From contig OZ271839.1 of NCBI GenBank assembly GCA_965601825.1, positions 2,728,001 to 2,792,000 of the forward strand: DNA of 64,000 nt. Reading direction: 5' to 3'. Under the pieces are notes generated by a model that was not told the DNA's origin, did not search any database, and was given only the letters and a program-made list of their open reading frames with translations. A program made the translations under genes and the position numbers. Positions 36,194 to 45,624 of the stretch are shown piece by piece (positions within the stretch are counted from its first letter, which is position 1; each line of letters begins with the position of its first letter). Source of the stretch: HXMU1420-13 sp965601825 (GTDB taxonomy: Bacteria > Bacteroidota > Rhodothermia > Balneolales > Balneolaceae).

Positions 36194-38872
36194 ATGACAA
36201 CTGCACAATCAAATATTCCATCCAAATATGATCCGACTCAAGTTGAAGATAAGTGGTATAGCTATTGGCTTGAGCATGGACACTTTCATTCAGAAGTTGA
36301 TCACTCTAAGGAACCATATACGATAGTAATTCCCCCACCGAATGTTACTGGTGTTCTTCATATGGGGCATATGCTAAACAATACCATTCAGGATGTATTG
36401 GTTCGAAGAGCACGAATGATGGGTTTTAACGCCTGTTGGGTTCCGGGTACCGATCATGCTTCTATTGCAACAGAAGCGAAAGTTGTACGAAAGTTACGTG
36501 AAGAAGGCATCAAGAAAGGTGATTTATCTCGAGATGAGTTTATGGAACATGCGTGGGAATGGACCCATAAGCATGGAGGTATCATCCTTGAACAGCTAAA
36601 GAAATTAGGTGCAAGTTGTGACTGGAATCGTACTGCTTTTACCATGGATCCGAAATATTCGGAAAGTGTAATCGATACATTTGTTGATTTATACAACAAA
36701 GGAAAAATCTATCGCGGCGCCCGAATGATTAACTGGGATCCATCAGCGAAAACGGCCCTTAGTGACGAAGAAGTAATTTACAAGGAAGTAAATTCGAAGC
36801 TTTACCACATCAGATATAAAGTCGTCGATTCTGATGAATTTGTGACTATCGCAACTACGAGACCTGAAACAATCCTTGGTGATACAGCCATTTGTATTAA
36901 TCCAAATGATGAGCGATACACACATCTTCATGGGAAAAAAGCCATTGTTCCATTGGTGAATCGAGAGATTCCTATCATTTTAGATGATTATGTGGATATG
37001 GAGTTTGGAACGGGCTGTTTGAAAGTAACTCCCGCTCATGATGTGAATGATAATGAGCTTGGAGAGAAACACAGTCTTGAAGTCATCAACATGATGAATC
37101 CGGACGGTACCATCAGCGAAGACGGTGAACTTTATATTGGAATGGATCGCTTCAAGGTTCGTAAGCAAATTGCCATAGATTTGGATGAAGCCGGCTTCAT
37201 GGTTTCCATTGAAGATTATCAGAATAAAGTTGGTTGTTCTGAAAGAACGGATGTGGTTATCGAGCCTAGATTATCACTTCAATGGTGGTTATCCATGAAA
37301 GAGCTGGCCCAACCTGCTCTTGAAAATGTGATGAATGACAACATTCAGTTTCATCCGCCGAAATTCAAAAATACCTATCGCCACTGGATGGAGAATGTGA
37401 AAGATTGGTGTGTGAGTCGTCAGCTTTGGTGGGGACATAGAATTCCTGCATACTACTATGGTGAGGGTGACGATGATTTTGTGGTAGCCAAAGATGAAGA
37501 AGAAGCCTTGGAGCTTGCACGAGAGAAGTCTAATGATCAGGAACTAATGTTCGGTGACTTACGCCAGGAAGAAGATGTTTTAGATACCTGGTTTAGTTCC
37601 TGGCTTTGGCCAATTTCTGTTTTTGATGGTTTTTATAATGAAGAGGAAGTTGACTACTACTACCCTACCAATGATTTAGTAACAGCTCCGGAAATCATGT
37701 TTTTCTGGGTGGCTCGAATGATTATCGCAGGATATGAATATCGTGGTGATATGCCTTTTAAAAATGTGTATTACAATGGGATTGTTCGTGACAAGAAAGG
37801 TCGGAAAATGAGTAAGAGTCTCGGAAATTCTCCCGAGCCACTTGAATTGATCTCAACCTATGGAGCTGATGGTGTTCGAATGGGAATGCTTTTCTCAACT
37901 CCAGCAGGTAACGATCTCCCCTTCGATCCAATGATTTGTGAGCAAGGCAAAAAGTTTTCCAATAAAGTTTGGAATGCCTTCAGATTCCTGACTATCAACA
38001 TGGAAGATGGTGTTGAATACACTCCAACATTGGATTATGATAGAGAGAATCTAGCTGATCGTTGGATGATGGCTCGAATTCAGCAAACTATCAAAGCTGT
38101 TGACCAGGATTTTGCCGATTACCGGTTAAATGATGCTTTAAAAAGAGTTTATTCACTTATCTGGGATGATTTTTGTGATTGGTACATCGAATTGGCAAAA
38201 CCAGAATATGGTCAGCCTTTTGATCACAAAAAAATGAATGTTGCCCTAGGCTTCTTTGAAGTATTGATGAAATTACTCCATCCATTCATGCCATTCATTT
38301 CTGAAGAAATCTGGCAATACATCGATGTTCGTACATCAGATGAAGCACTGTGTATATCAGAATGGCCAACGTATGACGGCTCAGCTTACAATGCTGAAGA
38401 TGTAGATCACTTTGAATTATTTAAATCCATTGTTTCTTCGATCCGTAATATCCGTGCAGAAATGCAATTATCGCCTAAAGCGGAATTGGATATCCAAATA
38501 AAAACGAAGAATGGCGAAACCGCAGACTTTCTGAATTCAGATGCATGGATATTGACTCAACTTCAGACAATAAAAGAATTCAATATTGGGTCTGATGTAG
38601 AAAAACCGAAAGCCTCGGCCTCATCACTTATTTCCGGGAATGAATTGTATATCCCGCTAGCAGGTTTTATTGATGTTGATAAAGAAGTTGAGCGCATTCA
38701 GAAAGAGATTAGTCGAGTTGAAGGCTTCCTCAAAGGCGTAAATGGCAAGCTGAATAATGCCAATTTCGTGAATAATGCACCGGATGCTGTTGTTGAAAAT
38801 GAGCGAAACAAAAAGCGCGATGGTGAAGCAAATCTTGCAAAACTTCAAGAACAACTCAGCGATTTTGTATAG
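36194..38872 (+). CDS. valS: Valyl-tRNA synthetase
   Basis: 892-residue class I aminoacyl-tRNA synthetase. The HIGH motif is in PPNVTGVLHMGHMLNN (HMGH), and the KMSKS motif in GRKMSKSLGNSPEP. The editing (CP1) domain is present with TIATTRPETILGD and DYVDMEFGTGCLKVTPAHD. A C-terminal coiled coil (VERIQKEISRVEGFLKG) is typical of ValS. I prefer ATG 36194 over the TTG two codons earlier. Confidence 0.97.
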   Translation: MTTAQSNIPSKYDPTQVEDKWYSYWLEHGHFHSEVDHSKEPYTIVIPPPNVTGVLHMGHMLNNTIQDVLVRRARMMGFNACWVPGTDHASIATEAKVVRKLREEGIKKGDLSRDEFMEHAWEWTHKHGGIILEQLKKLGASCDWNRTAFTMDPKYSESVIDTFVDLYNKGKIYRGARMINWDPSAKTALSDEEVIYKEVNSKLYHIRYKVVDSDEFVTIATTRPETILGDTAICINPNDERYTHLHGKKAIVPLVNREIPIILDDYVDMEFGTGCLKVTPAHDVNDNELGEKHSLEVINMMNPDGTISEDGELYIGMDRFKVRKQIAIDLDEAGFMVSIEDYQNKVGCSERTDVVIEPRLSLQWWLSMKELAQPALENVMNDNIQFHPPKFKNTYRHWMENVKDWCVSRQLWWGHRIPAYYYGEGDDDFVVAKDEEEALELAREKSNDQELMFGDLRQEEDVLDTWFSSWLWPISVFDGFYNEEEVDYYYPTNDLVTAPEIMFFWVARMIIAGYEYRGDMPFKNVYYNGIVRDKKGRKMSKSLGNSPEPLELISTYGADGVRMGMLFSTPAGNDLPFDPMICEQGKKFSNKVWNAFRFLTINMEDGVEYTPTLDYDRENLADRWMMARIQQTIKAVDQDFADYRLNDALKRVYSLIWDDFCDWYIELAKPEYGQPFDHKKMNVALGFFEVLMKLLHPFMPFISEEIWQYIDVRTSDEALCISEWPTYDGSAYNAEDVDHFELFKSIVSSIRNIRAEMQLSPKAELDIQIKTKNGETADFLNSDAWILTQLQTIKEFNIGSDVEKPKASASSLISGNELYIPLAGFIDVDKEVERIQKEISRVEGFLKGVNGKLNNANFVNNAPDAVVENERNKKRDGEANLAKLQEQLSDFV

Positions 38873-38880
38873 ATATTAAC

Positions 38881-38940
38881 CGCTAAGGCGCAGAGTTCGC
38901 AACGATATTTTCTCTTAAAGTCCCCTCTTGAGAGGGGATT
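38881..38940. repeat. Intergenic repeat with perfect 18-bp palindrome
   Basis: CGCTAAGGCGCAGAGTTCGC near 38881 and the palindrome TCCCCTCTTGAGAGGGGA at 38921-38938 followed by TTGAGGGGTGTG. Both pieces look like the generic intergenic repeats common in Bacteroidota-like genomes. The element overlaps the upstream extension of the helicase frame, which argues for the later start. Confidence 0.6.
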
Positions 38941-38971
38941 GAGGGGTGTGTTTGACTTTGCTAACATAAAA

Positions 38972-41266
38972 ATGAAAACATTTTCCTTACAACCTCAAGA
39001 GCCAAGGCAACCTGCTGATTTCCTTAAAGGATTAAATAAACAGCAGCATGAAGCGGTTACGACAACACAAGGCCCTCTTTTGATTGTTGCCGGAGCAGGA
39101 TCAGGAAAAACGAGAGTACTAACTTTCAGAATTGCCTATCTCCTTCAACAATTCAAAGCCGCTCCAAATGAGATTCTGGCTTTAACCTTCACGAATAAAG
39201 CAGCTCGTGAAATGAAAGAACGAATCACCAAACTTATTGGTGATAAAGCCTTGAAATTATGGATGGGTACCTTCCACTCTATCTTTTCGAAAATCCTTCG
39301 CTTTGAAGCCGAGAAACTTGGCTATGGAAAAGACTTTACGATATACGATACCTCAGATTCAGAGACGGTCATCAAACAGATTCTTCAGGAATTGAATTTT
39401 GATCCGAAAGAGATCAAACCAAAAACGATTCGGAACAAAATCAGTGATGCTAAGAATCAACTCATTACACCAGAGGATTATCAAAATCGATTTGTGAGTT
39501 CAACTCTGGATGACATCACTTCTCGCGTTTTCAAGATCTATCAAACCCGATTGAAGCAATCAAATGCCATGGATTTTGATGATCTATTAGTCAAGCCTAT
39601 TGACCTATTTGAAGAAAATCCTGAATTGTTAGAGCGTTATCAGGATCGTTTTAAATACATTCTGATTGATGAGTATCAAGATACCAATCATGCACAGTAT
39701 AAAGTGACCAAGTTACTGGCGGAGAAGTATCAAAACATTTGTGTTGTTGGTGATGATGCCCAGAGTATTTACTCTTTCCGAGGAGCAGATATTTCGAATA
39801 TCCTCAACTTCAAGGAGGATTATGAAGATGCCAAGCAAGTGCCGTTGGAGCAAAACTATAGGTCGACTCGCTCCATTTTGCAGGCTGCAGATTCTATCAT
39901 AAAGAAAAATGATAATCAGCTGGACAAAACACTATGGACTGAGAAAGCCTACGGCGAACCTATTACATTGCTTCAGAATTATGATGAACGGGATGAGGCA
40001 AATCGGGTTGCTCAACATGTCATTGATTTGAAGATGCGACATGGTTATCAGAACAATGATATGGCCATTTTGTATCGAACTAATTACCAGTCTAGAGTTT
40101 TTGAAGAAGCCCTTCGTCGACATGATTTAGCTTATCAGCTAATTGGTGGACTCTCTTTTTATCAGCGTAAAGAGATTAAAGACGTGCTCGCTTATCTCAC
40201 ATTGTTGGTTAATAAACATGATGAAACCAATTTGGTTCGAATCATCAATGAACCTTCGCGAGGAATTGGTAATAAATCGATTAACGATTTAAGGATTAAG
40301 GCAAGAGAATCCGGTAAAACCATGTGGGAAATTCTTGAACATGTTGAGGATTCATCTGTCTATAAACCGGCAAAAGTTCGTATTCGTGAGTTTGTTGATA
40401 TGATGAATCGATTGAGATATGAACTTGAAAGCGGACTTAGTTTAACGGAAACTACGCGATCAATTCTTGAACAATCAGGGTATATGAAAGCGCTGGTTGA
40501 AGAGAATTCTCATGACTCTATGATGCGCAGAGAGAATATCTTGGAATTCCAGAATGCCATTTCGTATTACGAGAAAGGAAATTCAAATCCATCTCTAAGT
40601 GCTTTTCTTCAGGAAATCAGTTTGATAACTGATGGCGATAAGTTTGATGAAAATAAACCTGCAATCACGTTGATGACCGTTCACGGTTCAAAAGGTCTTG
40701 AGTTCCCAATTGTATTTGTGGTTGGCTTAGAAGAAAATCTCTTCCCGGTCGGTGCACGTGATGGTTTTGATGCCGATATCGAAGAAGAACGACGATTATT
40801 CTATGTAGCTATTACCCGCGCCGAAGAAAGACTCTATTTCAGCCACTGTAAATCGCGATTTAAATTTGGTGAAGAGCAAATTCAACTTCGATCTAGATTC
40901 TTAGATGAAGTAGATCCCGGCGTTGTTCGGACCGAGTCCGGTGCAACGATTCGACAAAAGTCGGATAGATTTTCAAACCAGGGAACAAACTCCACTTCCG
41001 GCACTTCAACCCATGTTGAGTATGACTGGCAGAAGCCGGTTACAAAGAAAACAGGCTCTAGTTCAATGGGTGCAATTCATTACGAATACGAGTCCGGTGA
41101 AGATCCTTTTGTAGTAGGAGCTGAAGTCATGCATGCTAAATTTGGTCCCGGGAAAATCATTAGTCGCAGCGGATTAGGTTTGGATGCAAAAGTTGTCGTA
41201 TTTTTCAAGAATCGAGGACAAAAGAAATTAATGCTGAGGGCAGCACCCCTCCAAATCATCGAATAG
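38972..41266 (+). CDS. UvrD/PcrA family 3'-5' DNA helicase
   Basis: 764-residue superfamily 1A helicase used in repair and replication-fork maintenance. Motif I AGAGSGKTRVLTFR, Ia LTFTNKAAREM, II DEYQDTNHAQY, III GDDAQSIYSFRGADI, IV EQNYRST, V TVHGSKGLEFP and VI VAITRAEERLYFSH are all intact. The C-terminal Tudor-like domain (DPFVVGAEVMHAKFGPGKI) fits PcrA/UvrD binding RNA polymerase. Start at ATG 38972; the frame extends further up only into repeat DNA. UvrD and PcrA cannot be separated by eye. Confidence 0.93.
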   Translation: MKTFSLQPQEPRQPADFLKGLNKQQHEAVTTTQGPLLIVAGAGSGKTRVLTFRIAYLLQQFKAAPNEILALTFTNKAAREMKERITKLIGDKALKLWMGTFHSIFSKILRFEAEKLGYGKDFTIYDTSDSETVIKQILQELNFDPKEIKPKTIRNKISDAKNQLITPEDYQNRFVSSTLDDITSRVFKIYQTRLKQSNAMDFDDLLVKPIDLFEENPELLERYQDRFKYILIDEYQDTNHAQYKVTKLLAEKYQNICVVGDDAQSIYSFRGADISNILNFKEDYEDAKQVPLEQNYRSTRSILQAADSIIKKNDNQLDKTLWTEKAYGEPITLLQNYDERDEANRVAQHVIDLKMRHGYQNNDMAILYRTNYQSRVFEEALRRHDLAYQLIGGLSFYQRKEIKDVLAYLTLLVNKHDETNLVRIINEPSRGIGNKSINDLRIKARESGKTMWEILEHVEDSSVYKPAKVRIREFVDMMNRLRYELESGLSLTETTRSILEQSGYMKALVEENSHDSMMRRENILEFQNAISYYEKGNSNPSLSAFLQEISLITDGDKFDENKPAITLMTVHGSKGLEFPIVFVVGLEENLFPVGARDGFDADIEEERRLFYVAITRAEERLYFSHCKSRFKFGEEQIQLRSRFLDEVDPGVVRTESGATIRQKSDRFSNQGTNSTSGTSTHVEYDWQKPVTKKTGSSSMGAIHYEYESGEDPFVVGAEVMHAKFGPGKIISRSGLGLDAKVVVFFKNRGQKKLMLRAAPLQIIE

Positions 41267-41281
41267 ACGTTTATTACAGTT

Positions 41282-42790
41282 ATGTTGAGAAAATCATCAC
41301 TTTTATGGGTGATGGTGCTGTTCAATATTTTTCCACTCATTGCACAGCCCGTACTAACGCCACAGAACGTAGCGCTTGGAGGTGGTGGCAGTACCTACAT
41401 TACTGATTACAACGCAAATTTCTACAATCCCGCTAATCTATTTATATCAGATCGTATCAGAAATTTTGATTTAGGTCTGGCTATTACTGGAACTTACTTC
41501 AATGGTGTTCAGAACTTCACGGATTTAAATGAACAGCGCTCAAACCTTGAAGATTATCTGTATGCATTTAATCCAGGTTCTTACGCAATTACAGAGGCTG
41601 ATCGTGCTGAGATTCTGGAAGAAAACTACATCCGAAACCGCTCATCTTCCCTCCATCAAACTCGATTAGAAGCCACATTAATTGGTTTTAAAATCAGGAA
41701 TAGTAAAAGAGCTATCTCCTTTGCAATACGCAACAGAATTGCATCCAGTTTTGAAGTTGGCCGGGGTTGGTATTCAACCGACTTACAAGAGAAAAGTGGA
41801 AGCAATATTGTTGATCGAACATTGATTCATCGCTATCAATCACTTTATGAAGTCTCTTTGGGCTTTGCTGATTCCTTCCAGTTCTTCGCGGATATGACAC
41901 CTAGACTTGATGAGTTTTCCATTGGAATTGCTCCAAAACTCGTGATCGGTGGTGCCTATCAAGAGGCAGTATGGAACAATGAATTCCAGCAATTAAATGG
42001 CTCCTTTCAGCAAGTACAAGACTTCAAGTACAGATCTTCCGGGAATTTTACCGATGCAACCAGTGCATATCTTGGTGGTACAAATGCTCAAACTGCATTG
42101 ACTCAAAATATTACTGATGAGTTATTTGATCCTGAGGGATTTGGTGTGGGCATGGATTTAGGATTCACTTATTTAATCACGCTGGGTAGTGATTTTTCAA
42201 CTATTGAGGAAATAGATCAGCGTACACAAAAATCACTTCGTATCTCTTTTTCCATAACTGATATTGGCTTCATCAATTATGATAATACCTCACGGCTTAT
42301 CATAGAAAGTGATACAACAGCAGCTGGTGCATTAACTACCAATGATCTATCAAGCGATGCATTTGTAGGAGCACCCGGTCAATTTCTTGATTTCACTGAC
42401 CAATTTTCCGTGAATAACCCATTCCTAAATGCGGTTCAATCAAATGAATCCAATACTGTTTTATTGCCAACAGCGATGCATGCCGGTATTTTACTTGAAC
42501 TCAATCGAATTAAATTAATGGGTGATTTGAGTATTGGATTGACGAATACAGCATTCAATTCTACCAAATTAATTGCCTCTGTTGGAGTTGAAATTCGACC
42601 ACTTAAATTCCTGCCACTTAGAGCCGGCACTCAATTAGCTACAGAATTACCTAGTTACTTCAGTTTTGGCACTGCCATAGAAACTAAGATTTGGGATCTA
42701 TCCATTGCCACCCAATTTGTTTCCAGAACATTTAGTGAAAATCCTACCCTTTCCGGTGTCACGGTTGCTGCACTTCAGTTTCACTTATAA
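41282..42790 (+). CDS. DUF5723-like outer-membrane protein
   Basis: 502 residues with a signal peptide ending PLIAQ, directly after the helicase gene. It begins the mature part with LTPQNVALGGGGSTYITDYNANFYNPANL, the GGG and NPANL pattern of Bacteroidota outer-membrane proteins of the DUF5723/PorV-like class, and consists of alternating strands predicted to form a beta-barrel. No ligand known. Assignment from sequence pattern; moderate certainty on family. Confidence 0.72.
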   Translation: MLRKSSLLWVMVLFNIFPLIAQPVLTPQNVALGGGGSTYITDYNANFYNPANLFISDRIRNFDLGLAITGTYFNGVQNFTDLNEQRSNLEDYLYAFNPGSYAITEADRAEILEENYIRNRSSSLHQTRLEATLIGFKIRNSKRAISFAIRNRIASSFEVGRGWYSTDLQEKSGSNIVDRTLIHRYQSLYEVSLGFADSFQFFADMTPRLDEFSIGIAPKLVIGGAYQEAVWNNEFQQLNGSFQQVQDFKYRSSGNFTDATSAYLGGTNAQTALTQNITDELFDPEGFGVGMDLGFTYLITLGSDFSTIEEIDQRTQKSLRISFSITDIGFINYDNTSRLIIESDTTAAGALTTNDLSSDAFVGAPGQFLDFTDQFSVNNPFLNAVQSNESNTVLLPTAMHAGILLELNRIKLMGDLSIGLTNTAFNSTKLIASVGVEIRPLKFLPLRAGTQLATELPSYFSFGTAIETKIWDLSIATQFVSRTFSENPTLSGVTVAALQFHL

Positions 42791-42807
42791 AATTTTATCC
42801 CACCCCG

Positions 42808-42833
42808 TCCCTCCCTTTAAACAAAGGGAGGGA
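42808..42833. repeat. CCCTCCC/GGGAGGG hairpin repeat
   Basis: 11-bp stem TCCCTCCCTTT / AAAGGGAGGGA with a 4-base loop after the DUF5723-like gene. It may act as a terminator, but it lacks a long T tract and belongs to a mosaic of repeats filling the gap to lon. Confidence 0.6.
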
Positions 42834-42894
42834 GCTTTCTAACTTGCTTAAATATTTATCAGAGAATTCTCCCCTTTTTTAGAGGGCAGTCAGA

Positions 42895-42925
42895 CCTGTC
42901 GCCGAAGGGCAGTTCGGTCCGCAGG
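42895..42925. repeat. Second hairpin repeat upstream of lon
   Basis: CCTG-tcg-CCGAA pairs with TTCGG-tccg-CAGG around a GGGCAG loop. Further downstream TGTCA and TGACA flank GATTGCCCGTCAGGCA. This 280-base gap therefore holds at least three repeat fragments and the lon promoter. Confidence 0.5.
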
Positions 42926-43071
42926 CAGAGGAGGTGAATAAATCGAATGAGAAATCGAGCAAAGTTTCTGACCATGTCAGATTGCCCGTCAGGCATGACA
43001 GTTGCGACATTTTAAATGCTATCTTGGTTGATAGTAAATGTTGGCTTTGTATTTGCCGATAAGGCATAAAA

Positions 43072-45585
43072 ATGTTTAAGGAAGTATTATTAATGAAATC
43101 ACGTTTTTATTTAGAAGATCAACTAGGACTTAGCGATGAGGTATTCGATGATTTTGAGCAGGCAATCCCGCTCATGTCAGAAGAAGAAGAAAGAGAGCTG
43201 ACAGAATCAGTCGTACCTGAATCACTCCCGATATTACCATTAAAAAATACCGTTTTATTTCCGGGTGTAGTTGTTCCAATTACCGTTGGTAGAGATCGTT
43301 CTTTGGCATTAGTTAAAGAGGCTTATGCAGGTGACAAAATTATTGGTGTGGTCACCCAAAAAGACGAAGATGTTGAAGAACCACAATATGACGACCTCCA
43401 TAAGATTGGTACTGTTGCCCAGATTTTAAAGCTTATCAAAATGCCGGATGGCAGTAGAAGTATTGTTATCCAGGGGAAATCTGTTTTTGAAGTCGAAGAA
43501 TTCACACAGGATCAGCCTTATTTCCGTGCTAAGACGAAAGCTTATGCACGTGAGATGGATTTGCAAGGATTGGAGCTAAGTGCATCTGTACGAAACATCA
43601 AAGAGACTGCCGTTGATATCATCAACAAATCACCAAATATCCCTTCTGAGGCGGCTATTGCTGTTAATAATATCAATAGCCCAATATTTCTACTGAACTT
43701 CATAGCATCGAATTTAAATGTCGAGAATGAAGACAAGCAGGATTTACTAGAAACTCAGAAGTTCTCTGAGAATCTGGATAAGATCATGGAGTTTCTGGAG
43801 CAGGAACTTCAGGTGCTGGATATGAGCGAGAAGATTCGGACGAAGGTAAAATCCGATATCGATGATCAGCAGCGTGAGTTTTATTTGCGCCAACAAATGA
43901 AAGCTATTCAGGAAGAACTTGGCGAAGATGCAGAACAACAAGAAGTTGACAAACTCCGAGAGAAATTAAACTCTAAGAAGTTACCTGATCATGCCAGAGA
44001 TGTTGCGGAAAAGGAATTAGGCAGACTGGAAATGACTCCAAATGCTTCTCCGAATTATGGCATCATTCATAGTTATGTGGAATGGATTCTGGACCTTCCT
44101 TGGGACGAATATTCGGAAGATAAACTTGATTTAGCTTTTGCTAAGAAAGTATTGGATGAAGACCATTACGGACTTGAAAAGGTGAAAAAGCGCATCATCG
44201 AATATTTAGCAGTACTGAAGCTAAAAAAGGATATGAAGGCTCCTATTCTTTGTTTTTACGGTCCTCCGGGTGTAGGTAAAACAAGTTTAGGAAAATCTAT
44301 TGCAAGAGCTTTAAATCGCGAATTTGAACGCTTCAGCTTAGGTGGAATTCGTGATGAAGCAGAGATTCGTGGTCATAGAAGAACTTATATCGGAGCTCTT
44401 CCAGGACGAATTATTCGTTCTATGAAAAAAGCAGGAAAAGGCAATCCGGTTATCATGTTGGACGAGATTGACAAGGTTGGCGCCGATTACCGTGGTGATC
44501 CGACTTCTGCCCTTCTCGAAGTTCTCGATCCCGAACAAAACGATACATTCAGTGATAATTACCTAGAGCTGGAATATGATCTTTCAAAAGTTCTATTCAT
44601 TGCAACAGCAAATTCATTAGAGACTATACCTGCCCCACTTCGTGATCGTATGGAGATCATCAATATCAGCGGATATACGCTGGAAGAGAAAACAGAGATT
44701 GCGAAGAATTATCTGATTCCAAAGCAGACCAAAGAAAATGGTTTGACCGAAGATCAAATCATGATCAAAGACGAAGCAGTTGTTAAAGTGATCGATGAAT
44801 ACACTCGTGAATCTGGCGTTCGTAATCTGGATCGTCAAATTGGATCGGTATCTCGAGGAGTTGCAGCAAAAGTTGCATCGGGTGAGATAGAATCCTTTGA
44901 GGTTTCCGCTGATGACATCGAAGATCTACTTGGTAAGCAAAAATTCTTTAGTGATGTAGCTGAAAGAACTACTGTTCCGGGTGTAGCAACGGGATTAGCA
45001 TGGACCCCATTTGGTGGAGATATCCTTTTCATTGAAGCTAGTGTCTCTAAAGGAACCGGAAAACTCAATATTACGGGTCAGCTTGGTGAAGTGATGAAAG
45101 AGTCGGCAATGTTGGCAATTTCTTATTTGAAAGCCCATTCCGATGAAATTGGGATACCTGAAGCTGCCTTTAAGCATTTCGATTTACACATTCACGTCCC
45201 TGCCGGTGCAGTTCCAAAAGATGGTCCGTCTGCCGGGGTGTCTCTCCTATCTGCAATTGCTTCTATTTTCACACAAAGAAAAGTAAATGGCACCATTGCA
45301 TTGACAGGTGAAATTACTCTTCGTGGATTGGTATTACCTGTAGGAGGAATTAAAGAAAAGGTATTGGCTGCGAAACGAGCCGGTATCAAAAAAGTGCTTC
45401 TACCAAAGAAAAATGAGAAAGATGTTGCTGAGATCGAAACCGATGTAATCGGTGATCTCAAGCTTGATTACCTCGACCGCATGGCTCCTCTTCTTGATCT
45501 AATTCTTGAAAAAGAAGCGGTTCGAGATCCATTCGAATATTTCAAAGAACCCGAAAAGAAAAAGCCGGTTACAGCAGAAGTTTAA
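43072..45585 (+). CDS. lon: ATP-dependent protease Lon
   Basis: 837-residue cytoplasmic AAA+ protease that degrades damaged and regulatory proteins. The N-terminal substrate domain (LPILPLKNTVLFPGVVVPI) is followed by Walker A GPPGVGKTSLGKS and Walker B VIMLDEIDKVG, and by the catalytic dyad S720 (PKDGPSAGVSL) and K763 (GGIKEK). An alternative start ATG at 43093 would drop seven residues. Its terminator at 45594 is duplicated at 47348 on the far side of the integron-like element. Confidence 0.96.
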   Translation: MFKEVLLMKSRFYLEDQLGLSDEVFDDFEQAIPLMSEEEERELTESVVPESLPILPLKNTVLFPGVVVPITVGRDRSLALVKEAYAGDKIIGVVTQKDEDVEEPQYDDLHKIGTVAQILKLIKMPDGSRSIVIQGKSVFEVEEFTQDQPYFRAKTKAYAREMDLQGLELSASVRNIKETAVDIINKSPNIPSEAAIAVNNINSPIFLLNFIASNLNVENEDKQDLLETQKFSENLDKIMEFLEQELQVLDMSEKIRTKVKSDIDDQQREFYLRQQMKAIQEELGEDAEQQEVDKLREKLNSKKLPDHARDVAEKELGRLEMTPNASPNYGIIHSYVEWILDLPWDEYSEDKLDLAFAKKVLDEDHYGLEKVKKRIIEYLAVLKLKKDMKAPILCFYGPPGVGKTSLGKSIARALNREFERFSLGGIRDEAEIRGHRRTYIGALPGRIIRSMKKAGKGNPVIMLDEIDKVGADYRGDPTSALLEVLDPEQNDTFSDNYLELEYDLSKVLFIATANSLETIPAPLRDRMEIINISGYTLEEKTEIAKNYLIPKQTKENGLTEDQIMIKDEAVVKVIDEYTRESGVRNLDRQIGSVSRGVAAKVASGEIESFEVSADDIEDLLGKQKFFSDVAERTTVPGVATGLAWTPFGGDILFIEASVSKGTGKLNITGQLGEVMKESAMLAISYLKAHSDEIGIPEAAFKHFDLHIHVPAGAVPKDGPSAGVSLLSAIASIFTQRKVNGTIALTGEITLRGLVLPVGGIKEKVLAAKRAGIKKVLLPKKNEKDVAEIETDVIGDLKLDYLDRMAPLLDLILEKEAVRDPFEYFKEPEKKKPVTAEV

Positions 45586-45593
45586 TTTTAAAA

Positions 45594-45624
45594 GGATTCA
45601 CAAAAGTGAATCCTTTTTTTGTTT
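45594..45624 (+). terminator. lon terminator; copy 1 of a 31-bp direct repeat
   Basis: Hairpin GGATTCAC / GTGAATCC with an AAAA loop, followed by seven T and GTTT, 8 bases after the lon stop. The last bases overlap the stop codon of the recombinase gene on the other strand, so one hairpin serves both. An identical 31-base copy is at 47348-47378. Confidence 0.9.
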
